64,000 nucleotides of DNA, taken from Symsagittifera roscoffensis (taxonomy: Eukaryota > Xenacoelomorpha > Acoela > Convolutidae). Position 1 is the stretch's first letter. Every line of letters begins with the position of its first letter. The DNA lies in assembly GCF_963678635.1 (NCBI RefSeq), contig NC_087065.1, positions 18,735,623-18,799,622 on the forward strand, given 5' to 3'. Position numbers and translations under genes: made by a program. The notes beneath the pieces are model-generated. The model was not told where the DNA came from. It saw nothing but the letters and a program-made list of their open reading frames with translations, and searched no databases. Positions 57,185-64,000 of this stretch are shown here, in pieces.

Positions 57185-57505
57185 TTCGACGTATGTTTCG
57201 ACCTACTCGACTGAGGAAAAAAAGTTTTCGATTGTGTTCAACCCAATTTGGCTAGGTTTCGAGCCACTCGATCAATGGAAAACTGTGTTCGACTGTGTTT
57301 GACTTAAGCGAGCAATGAGTCGACCGACTCGATCAAAACTGGCACTGGCTACGTTTCGATAGATTCGACTGAAGCAAAACTTTTTTGACTGGGTTCGACC
57401 CAAGCGTGCTATATTTTGAACCTCTCGACCCGAACTGGCTATGTTTCAACAGACTGCATCAAATCAAGTTTGTGTTCGACTGTGTTTGACGCAAGCGTGC
57501 TATCT
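57185..57505 (+). repeat. Degenerate tandem repeat rich in TTCGA
   Basis: About four diverged units of 75-90 bp. Landmarks recur in order: (C)TGGCTA(C/T)GTTTCGA, ACTCGA(C/T)..., TTTTTGACTGTGTTCGAC and CAAGCGTGCTAT. No coding frame. Confidence 0.65.
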
Positions 57506-57654
57506 GTATGATAAAAGCAATGTGTTGATTTGTTAGTAAGTATCGGAATTAGGTAGCAAGCAGTGAGTCACGTGGATTTAGGGGGTCACATGACCTACTT
57601 TTTTTTATTCAAATCTTATATAGCAAACAGAAAACATTGTGGGTACGAGATAAA

Positions 57655-58507
57655 AATCAAAAGTTGAAAGAATAAAGTTTGATGTCCCACAGGGATCATT
57701 ATTGGGCCCTCTTCTATCCCTCATATATATAAAAGAAATAGAAAAAAGCAACAGTCCTCGACAAGTTAATAGCACGTTACCCCATGCGGATAATACAGTC
57801 ATGAAAACAACCTCTTCATTTAATAGTCTGAAAGCAGATCACCAAGATACAACAATTAATGGCAAAAAATAGAAAAAATCAAAAGTTTTAATTATCTTGG
57901 AATTACCTGAAAACTTAACGGTCGAAAACCACAAATTGTTTTTTAGAAAAAACGTAAGCCAGTACTGTGGGCTTTTTAGAAACTGAGAACAAATTTGACA
58001 AAAGACAGCCAGTTTTACAATATGGAGTCCTCGTTTACGCATCAACTGATAAAACAAAATTGGAACACCTAGAAATGCTGTTGAAACGTTTTGTAAAAAC
58101 AATTTGTTACAAATAAAACAGGGATTCAATTTAATACATATCGAAACAAAATAAAATTCAGAAATACAGTTTTACCAATTGCTAAAAGTTTTGCGGAGAG
58201 TAATACGGAGTGAATGCTAATCTGAATTTTTACAAAAACTTAATGTTTAGGAAATGCAACAAAAAGTTTCAAAACTAAAAGAACTTTAGCGAGAGCTGTT
58301 GAAATACACTCAAAGTTTGCATCAAAGCACTTGATTGCCGCCAGAACGCAAGTACTCTTCAACAGTTTGGTCTGTTTGTTTCCTAATTTTTCAGAAATGA
58401 CAAAAAGTTTCAATGAACAGGAACTAAAAACTTCAACCATCAATCAACTTTTAGATAACTACAGTCAAGCTAACAGTGATCTGACAAATAAGCCATTTTG
58501 TAGTTAA
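57655..58507 (+). pseudogene. Fragment of a LINE reverse transcriptase
   Basis: Starting at 57655 the frame reads ERIKFDVPQGSLLGPLLSLIYIKEI, the GVPQGSxLGPLLF motif of reverse transcriptase, followed by HADNTV (a decayed YADDT box). After shifts come FNYLGI near 57880 and YASTDKTKLEHLEMLLKRF near 58035, which match the usual YLG and C-terminal region. The upstream half is missing and stops are frequent. The fragment is a different, older element than the two large LINEs. Confidence 0.75.
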
Positions 58508-58916
58508 AATATATTAAAACTGTATTTTCTTCCACTGTTTTTCGGCAAAATTTTAAAAAACTTTTTAACATGATGATCATCAATATGATTATACTGGTAA
58601 ACCCGCAATTTTTATCAAACGGTAAAATTTTACCCTTTAACTATTTTGTGATCAAGTGGGGCTCTCATCTCAAGGTTTTCTTGCCCCCTAACTTCAAGGG
58701 TACCAGAAAAAAAACAATTTTGATTCTCGCTCTGAGACTCCTGAAAACAAGCTTAATTGATTTTTATGGTGCTCTCTTAAGTGATTTTTTTATAAAAAGA
58801 ATTCTTCATTTGTAATTCTATACGTGTGATGACTTCACTTGGAAACAATTTTTTTTATTATTATGATTATTATTAAGCATTAAGAATTTATTGGTATGAC
58901 TTGTCTATGGAACCCA
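58508..58916. other. Non-coding AT-rich stretch
   Basis: Nothing recognised beyond a short hydrophobic chance frame at 58570-58815. Confidence 0.35.
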
Positions 58917-58973
58917 GGAACATACAGACACAAAATTGTGCGTCTATGCAGTGCAATGTTTGGCCTCGTAATG
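58917..58973 (+). repeat. Right end of a CATTACGAGGCCAAACT-family element
   Basis: CACAAAATTGTGCG and TTTGGCCTCGTAATG followed by TA, matching 5319-5377 and 26215-26274. No left end is found nearby. Confidence 0.65.
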
Positions 58974-59007
58974 TAGGTACTAAGTATCGGAATAAATAAT
59001 AATAATA

Positions 59008-59860
59008 CTATTCTGAATAATAGTTCCAAAGTTTAATTAACCTGTCTTCTGTTTGTTGCGACTGCATGAGTAGGTACATGGGTTGGAGGAAGTCATCTTT
59101 GGGGGACCTGATTTTGGCGTAGACAGTTTCCTTCTCCTGCCACAGAGAGGGACCCTCAATCACTGTTATCGTTAGATTCATCTCTGATCTCTCACCACTA
59201 AAAGCCCAATGAGTTAAGTCAGTACTTTTCACTGGATTTTTGTGAAGGGAGGAGGGAGTGTGAATTATTATGTCGTCCAATTTTATGTTTTAGACCAGAG
59301 ATTTTGAGTTTCCAATGCCCACCGAAACCCTAGAAAATATTGACTTGGAAACGCGTTTTTATCAACGCTCCAAATGGGCTTATTTATTGACTTATTGCAA
59401 TTTTGCTATTGTAACTACAGCTATTGGTAAGGTTTTGCATTTAGTACAGCGAGCTATCATTAAGAAGCTCTTTTGGCTGTATCGTGCTGGAAGAATCTTC
59501 CCAAGTTTTTGTGAATCTAACCGAAGCAAAAAAACTAGATAGTTTAGATTATGTTAAGCTCGGCGTAAGTTTATACCTTTGGTGGGAGGCCGTCACATTA
59601 GCGAAATGGTTCAAAATGTAGGAGTTGATATAAGAATCGAAGTCTGCAGTTCCATTAAGCGGGTGATCTTTTAGGTATTGTATGTCACTGGAGTTGAGTG
59701 GAATGTTAATTTGTTGACCTTGACAGGGAACCCCTTTGGCGAACAGAGTGTCAATTTCCAGGGATCCAGGCTGTAGGAAAATGAGACTGCATAACTCCAG
59801 ATAGTTGCCAACTCCAAAAAATATGATGGCTAAAACCCATAATTTAAACGTACGATTGAA
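59008..59860 (-). pseudogene. 3' part of a secretory or membrane protein gene, interrupted
   Basis: Exon A (about 59860-59577) reads KLWVLAIIFFGVGNYLE...QPGSLEIDTLFAKGVPC...TADFDSYINSYILNHF and ends at a donor CAAAG|GTATAA. Exon B (59329-59008) follows TATTTTCTAG and, joined in phase (AG|G), reads VSVGIGNSKSLV, then TAA (59290-59292), then NIKLDDIIIHTPSS...LTHWAFSGERSE...LIKLWNYYSE to TAG. The intron is 247 nt. It has one hydrophobic segment and several Asn-X-Ser/Thr sites (NSS, NGT, NVT, NLT), so the rest probably faces the lumen or outside. No family is recognised. The 5' part is lost at the border of the LINE starting near 59885, and the in-frame TAA makes a pseudogene likely. Confidence 0.6.
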
Positions 59861-59916
59861 TTATTTTTTAAAACGCCCTCATTTCCTACTAGAGAGAGGA
59901 GAGAGAGAGGGGACAC

Positions 59917-59922
59917 TTTATT
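59917..59922 (-). terminator. Polyadenylation-type signal at the LINE 3' end
   Basis: AATAAA about 100 nt after the ORF2 stop, then GTGTCCC and a (CT)n tract that likely is the 3' tail. Confidence 0.5.
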
Positions 59923-60022
59923 GTTTCAATATACTTATGCAGTTGCAGAACTGATTGTATAAGAATCTAGTGTACAATATTACGCAATGGTTATATAACA
60001 TAACAAGAAAAAACATAAAATA

Positions 60023-63000
60023 CTACGAGGTTGAATCAAATAATTGATTTAACAAAAAAATGTCCTTGGATACGGAAAGACTCTCCTTATTGGGTAACAG
60101 GGTGTCATCTTTTCCTATGATGAAATTTTTAATCAGAGTTTTTGTCAATGTGTACGGCAGTTTTCGATTAAACAAGGTTCGGATTATTGTGTTAAGGTTC
60201 CTGATTGATGTAAATAAGAAAGACTTACGAAGGAAATCAGTTTTACATGTTAAAGGGAACAGTAATGTTCCAGTTCGATGGTTATAGCGGAATTCAGAAT
60301 TTGGGAATCTTATATGCGTGAAAGCTGGGGCATCGTTTCGGCATAACCTGTGAAGGTAGTGTGCTGATCGGTACTCGATAATATTCCGAGCAGTAGGAAT
60401 TTTGTGCTGTTTCCTTAGAAGTGTAACGGAATCTCGTTTGCTTATATTCATTATGATCCTGATTCCCCATTTTATTTGTTTTTCGAGTTTCTCAATATTA
60501 TCTTGCGTACATCCGTTTAAGAGCATGCATGGATAGTGCAAATGGCTCAGTACAAGAGTATTTAACAGGAGAATTCTAGTACGCAGAGGGATTTCGTCAC
60601 GGATGCATTTTATCGTTTGGATTGCTGTAGCCATTTTTTGTAAAATTTTGTTAATTTCTTTGTCGAATGTTAAGCTTATGTCAATATTGACGCCGAGAAA
60701 TTTAACTGTCTCTGTTAATTTAACTTGATAGTTTCCAACTTTCAATGAAAGATTTTCAGTTAGTTTCTTTTTCGACGGTGCAGAAAATACAATGAACTGA
60801 GTTTTGTCTACATTAATCATTAATCGATTTAAGTGAAAATACAAGAGAATTTTATTGAAATTGTTTTCAATGCTCTTTGTTGCTGTTTCGGGATCTGAAT
60901 GAAAACTAAGCAGAGTCGTGTCGTCGGCATATTGTACTAACGTACATGATTTGTCTATTGTTTGTGGTAAGTCATTTACATACAAGTTGAACAGCAGTGG
61001 TCCTAGTACAGTACCTTGGGGAACACCTTGCTCTAATTTAAGCCAATCTGAGTGCTCGCCGTTTACTATTGTCAATTGCTGTCTGTTTTCTAGAAATGAC
61101 TTAATAAGAGTTGTTGCTGACTGTTCAAAGCCAATGTGACTTAGTTTCCTTTCAAGGACTGAATGAGAGAGTGAATCAAATGCTTTAGATAAATCAAGAA
61201 ATGCAGCCGCTGCTATGTTATTTTTATCGAGATGGAATCTGATTTTTTCTGTTGTGTATAAAAGAGCATCATTAGTTGAATAACCTGGACGAAAGCCAAA
61301 TTGTTTTGGATTTAGAATATTGGAATTTGCTAGGAATTCGTGAATTTGGGATGAGAAAATTTTTTCAAACAACTTCGATAGAGTGGGTGTAATAGAAATT
61401 GGACGATAATTTACTGGATCTGTGGAGTCGCCTTTTTTGAATATGGGAAAAACGTGTGCCTTTTTTAAGGTATATGGGAATACGGATTTCGAGATGCATT
61501 CATTGATAATCATCGTAAGAATTGGGTTTACAGTATTAATGCTGTCTTTTAGAGCCCAAGCAGGGATTTTGCTTGGTCCTAATGGCTTGTTTAAGGGAAG
61601 TAATAAAATTGCATCTTTCATTTCTTTGTGAGTTATGAACCTGAATTGAAAGTGCCTATTTGTTTTGCTGTGTACACTGTACTCAGTTGGTACATCTATG
61701 GGAGGATCTGCGTTTTTGTATTCTCCTAATGTTGAGAACCTGTAGTTAAGGAAATTTGCTTTCTTCTTATTTTCAATTATAGTGTCGCCAAAAGAATTCC
61801 GTAGATCACCTATTTGCGTTGCCTGTTTCATGGTGTTCCTGATAGAGTTTATGAAATTCCATTGTTTTTTTGGACAGTCAAGCATTTTGAATTGAGCTGT
61901 TTTCTCTTTCTTGTATAAATGTTTTAGATGATTGTTGTTTTTATTTCTTATTCGTTTATAGTTTTCAAAATTGGCATCTGTTCTTGATAATTGATATGCC
62001 TTTAGAAGATTTTCTTTTTCCTGTTTTAAAGGTCTATTGACTGAGTTAAGTACTTTACCAGACAGCTGTAGCTGCGGTTTATTTCGGATATACTTCTGCT
62101 CTAGTGGTGCGTGAGCGTTTAGGGCATGCGAGAAAATATCTTCAAATTTTATTAACATTTTAGAGATATCGTTTTCTTGGTAGACGAGAAACCATGGACT
62201 CTGTTTAAGTTCCTCGCAGAACCTATTTTTACAATAATTGGTTTTGTTGAAGCGAAAAGTTCGAATTGGAATGGCTTTTTCGAATCGTTTTAGTTTGCTA
62301 ATACACATTGTTATTAAATGGTCCGTGTTTATAGGTGGTTCTGCTACAATAGTTTCTTTACAAAGAGATTTGGTTGCTATAATGTTATCTAAAATGGATT
62401 GGCTGTTTTTAGAGTTGTATGTCGGTATCGACTTATTGGTTATTGACAAATTGTATGGTTTAATAGAATCGCTGAGAAATTTAGCTTCATGTTTATTCAA
62501 GTAGTTAATATTGAAATCTCCCAAAATCGTAACATCTCGCGCTTCGGAGGCAGCGTAATCGATACCCTTTAGTGTATCTTCTATAAAAATTTCCTTGAAT
62601 TGTTTGTGTGGATTGTAGGCAATAGCAATTATCTGTTTTTTTGATTTTTTTGAGATGATTGGGCTATATTCCACCCAGAGTCCTTCAAAATGGGAGGGAC
62701 GTAGATAATTTAAATCTTCTCGAATCTTAGGGTTAAATTTTTTCGGAATAAGAAGAAGAGTACCACCACCTGCGTGTTGACCAGTGCATTTTTTGTTACG
62801 GTCGCATCTAAAAATTTCATGGGTTGTTTTGCAGAATGAATAAGTTTGATGATCGCATGTTTCGTCAAGCCAGGTTTCCGTAAGACCGATAATTGTGTTT
62901 GAGTCAACTATTTCTGACAAGAAACGCATTTCCATGTGTTTGTTCTTTATGCTTCTACAATTTAGAGTTATATATTTGAGGAAGTTGTGGTGTTCCTTTG

Positions 63001-63268
63001 CTTTGTTTGCCAGGATTTCATATGAAAGTGCGGGACCTGGATTGACTTCGATGTCCCCACATTGAAGAAGCAGGATTTCCAACATTCCAATCTGAAAGGT
63101 TAGTATCACAACTGCGCAATAGATGCCAGCTGTGAATCTAAAGTGGCGGTTAGACGTCATGTTTCTAGTTTTGAGTAGTGCGGTGCTGTTGGGTTCATTG
63201 TACTTAATGGGAATGCTAGTTAAAAGGGAGAAAATAAGGAGAGTCTTTAAAAGCCATTGGCTAAACAT
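60023..63268 (-). CDS. LINE ORF2: hydrophobic leader, 2A motif, endonuclease, reverse transcriptase
   Basis: 1081 residues, intact. Residues 4-20 and 44-69 are hydrophobic. Residues 71-79 are GDIEVNPGP, the complete 2A core (D-x-E-x-N-P-G-P), where ribosomes skip the bond between Gly78 and Pro79. Endonuclease motifs: LNCRSI (102-107), LTETWL (129-134), GDFNIN (250-255) and TDH (315-317; SDH is usual). Reverse transcriptase: YRPISI (621-626), DLSKAFD (692-698), GVPQGTVLGP (748-757) and YADD (780-783), then the usual C-terminal region. The enzyme nicks DNA and copies the LINE RNA onto the cut. The start ATG is 47 nt after ORF1 and in another frame. Confidence 0.95.
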   Translation of the reverse strand: MFSQWLLKTLLIFSLLTSIPIKYNEPNSTALLKTRNMTSNRHFRFTAGIYCAVVILTFQIGMLEILLLQCGDIEVNPGPALSYEILANKAKEHHNFLKYITLNCRSIKNKHMEMRFLSEIVDSNTIIGLTETWLDETCDHQTYSFCKTTHEIFRCDRNKKCTGQHAGGGTLLLIPKKFNPKIREDLNYLRPSHFEGLWVEYSPIISKKSKKQIIAIAYNPHKQFKEIFIEDTLKGIDYAASEARDVTILGDFNINYLNKHEAKFLSDSIKPYNLSITNKSIPTYNSKNSQSILDNIIATKSLCKETIVAEPPINTDHLITMCISKLKRFEKAIPIRTFRFNKTNYCKNRFCEELKQSPWFLVYQENDISKMLIKFEDIFSHALNAHAPLEQKYIRNKPQLQLSGKVLNSVNRPLKQEKENLLKAYQLSRTDANFENYKRIRNKNNNHLKHLYKKEKTAQFKMLDCPKKQWNFINSIRNTMKQATQIGDLRNSFGDTIIENKKKANFLNYRFSTLGEYKNADPPIDVPTEYSVHSKTNRHFQFRFITHKEMKDAILLLPLNKPLGPSKIPAWALKDSINTVNPILTMIINECISKSVFPYTLKKAHVFPIFKKGDSTDPVNYRPISITPTLSKLFEKIFSSQIHEFLANSNILNPKQFGFRPGYSTNDALLYTTEKIRFHLDKNNIAAAAFLDLSKAFDSLSHSVLERKLSHIGFEQSATTLIKSFLENRQQLTIVNGEHSDWLKLEQGVPQGTVLGPLLFNLYVNDLPQTIDKSCTLVQYADDTTLLSFHSDPETATKSIENNFNKILLYFHLNRLMINVDKTQFIVFSAPSKKKLTENLSLKVGNYQVKLTETVKFLGVNIDISLTFDKEINKILQKMATAIQTIKCIRDEIPLRTRILLLNTLVLSHLHYPCMLLNGCTQDNIEKLEKQIKWGIRIIMNISKRDSVTLLRKQHKIPTARNIIEYRSAHYLHRLCRNDAPAFTHIRFPNSEFRYNHRTGTLLFPLTCKTDFLRKSFLFTSIRNLNTIIRTLFNRKLPYTLTKTLIKNFIIGKDDTLLPNKESLSVSKDIFLLNQLFDSTS
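63032..63058 (-). promoter_or_regulatory. 2A ribosome-skipping motif in LINE ORF2
   Basis: Encodes GDIEVNPGP (residues 71-79), preceded by a Leu-rich stretch (MLEILLLQC) as in active 2A sequences. All consensus positions are present. Skipping would release a 78-residue hydrophobic leader and an enzyme starting with Pro. Confidence 0.9.
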
Positions 63269-63315
63269 AAATTTGATAGATCCAGATCATTGGGTCATAG
63301 ACTACTAAAACAGCA

Positions 63316-64000
63316 TTAGTATGGATAGTATCTATTATGGCGTAAGTCATAATTACTACGATTGGTATTCATATAATTGTAGGTTTGATTGTTGCTGAAA
63401 CCATGGCTCGCAAGACTCTTTGGGTGCTCGGGGCCCCACGAGACTTGGCTTGAACCAGGTTTCATACGATTCCTCTGAGGGTGCGCTGGGCCCCTAGAGT
63501 TGGAAGTATTCGGAGAAACAACTCGAGGTGATAAGCTGGATAATGGTAGCACCTTTTCCATGATTGCATTTTTAAAAGTACTAACAGAACGCATCAAATG
63601 TACTTCATCAAAGAAGATTGACTGATAGTCGTTTATGCTGACAATTTTATCGTATATAGGAACAATTTGATACTTTTTTTTCTTAAATTTATGAGCAATA
63701 AGGCTGTTGAATTCAGTTATCCGTTTACCACTTACAGAATCGGGTCCCGATTTCACAGGCGGGACTTGGCATATATTGATTATTGTAGGTGAAAACTTTG
63801 TCTCAATTTCACTAATGGTGGCGCAAAAAGTTTCAAATATATCATCTACAGGTTTGTGTAGTTCCCTTGTGAGTGAATTGGTGCCGTCCTGGAAGGTTAC
63901 TGATTTCAGCTCAGTATCGTCGTACTTTTTCACAACTGATTGTTTCTCGCTGCAAAATGACCCGCGGTAAGAATGAACGGCCACGTCTTTGGGCAGCTCC
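63316..64000 (-). CDS. LINE ORF1, SGNH esterase-like C-terminal part (partial)
   Basis: The frame is open to the window edge (ELPKDVAVHSYRGSFC...), so the start lies outside; the GTG near 63984 is not the start. DGTNSL matches the GxND-type block III of SGNH hydrolases (usual form GTNDL), and FFDEVHL gives the DxxH of the catalytic Asp-His pair. The catalytic Ser block would be upstream of the window. The last 60 residues are Asn/Ser/Tyr/Arg-rich and disordered. Several CR1/L2-type LINEs carry such an esterase in ORF1; its substrate is unknown. It ends at TAA 63316-63318. Confidence 0.75.
   Translation of the reverse strand, partial: ELPKDVAVHSYRGSFCSEKQSVVKKYDDTELKSVTFQDGTNSLTRELHKPVDDIFETFCATISEIETKFSPTIINICQVPPVKSGPDSVSGKRITEFNSLIAHKFKKKKYQIVPIYDKIVSINDYQSIFFDEVHLMRSVSTFKNAIMEKVLPLSSLSPRVVSPNTSNSRGPAHPQRNRMKPGSSQVSWGPEHPKSLASHGFSNNQTYNYMNTNRSNYDLRHNRYYPY

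Larger units (their letters stand above)
59885..64000 (-). mobile_element. APE-type LINE with 2A motif, 5' end beyond the window
   Basis: Two-ORF LINE of the L2/CR1-like group: SGNH-esterase-like ORF1 (63316 to beyond 64000) and an intact ORF2 (60023-63268), followed by a short 3' UTR with AATAAA (59917-59922) and a (CT)n-rich end at 59889-59911. ORF2 has no stops or shifts, so this copy may be young or active. It inserted at, or very near, the exon of the gene at 59008-59860. Confidence 0.95.

Noticed and set aside
63984-64000. GTG as start of the esterase-like ORF1
   Set aside because: The frame is open and protein-like upstream to the window edge, so the real start is outside.

Overview
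This window is eukaryotic, almost certainly from an invertebrate animal genome. It is strongly AT-rich (I judge roughly 30% GC by eye, not counted). It has a 200-N assembly gap, many dispersed miniature transposons, short introns (54-250 nt in my models), one Ty3/gypsy-type LTR retrotransposon and three APE-type non-LTR retrotransposons or remnants. There are no operons, bacterial genes or CRISPR arrays. I cannot name the species.

Layout. Positions 1-30,100 are mostly repeat-derived: dispersed elements of a family starting TTGTTCCGAC, miniature elements ending in a CAGGGGCGGAT(C/T)TAGG-like motif, a large inverted repeat around a (TA)n tract (4142-4414), a minisatellite (9727-9985), a compositionally distinct island (10.6-12.66 kb), a recent 2.9-kb tandem duplication (15,176-20,300), and two TA-flanked-type miniature elements (20,137-21,218 and 24,625-25,520). 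Only a few small candidate exons appear here. Positions 30,455-35,135 hold an old, diverged direct duplication interrupted by a 625-bp element with about 75-bp terminal inverted repeats. Positions 35,190-41,008 are a decayed Ty3/gypsy element with two 204-bp LTRs about 96% identical. Candidate short-exon genes follow at 41.2-41.5 kb and 44.7-45.2 kb (+ strand).

Positions 46.4-50.4 kb (- strand) hold a nearly full-length LINE. Its ORF1 and ORF2 share one frame and are separated by a single UGA in the context UGA-CUA-G, the best-known leaky-stop context; ORF2 also has one internal TAA. Beside it, on the same strand, is a spliced host gene (50,447-51,913) that runs into the gap. A single-exon gene for a membrane-anchored, mucin-like protein lies at 55,208-56,749, followed by degenerate tandem repeats and a dead LINE fragment. 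At 59.0-59.86 kb is the 3' part of a secretory or membrane protein gene carrying an in-frame stop and cut off by the last element. That element, a LINE at about 59.89-64.0 kb (- strand), has an intact 1081-aa ORF2 whose hydrophobic leader ends in a canonical 2A ribosome-skipping motif, downstream of an SGNH-esterase-like ORF1 that runs off the window.

The two most interesting systems are the two LINEs. Side by side they appear to use different recoding devices to make their second protein: stop-codon readthrough in one and 2A ribosome skipping in the other. Both are inferred from sequence only.
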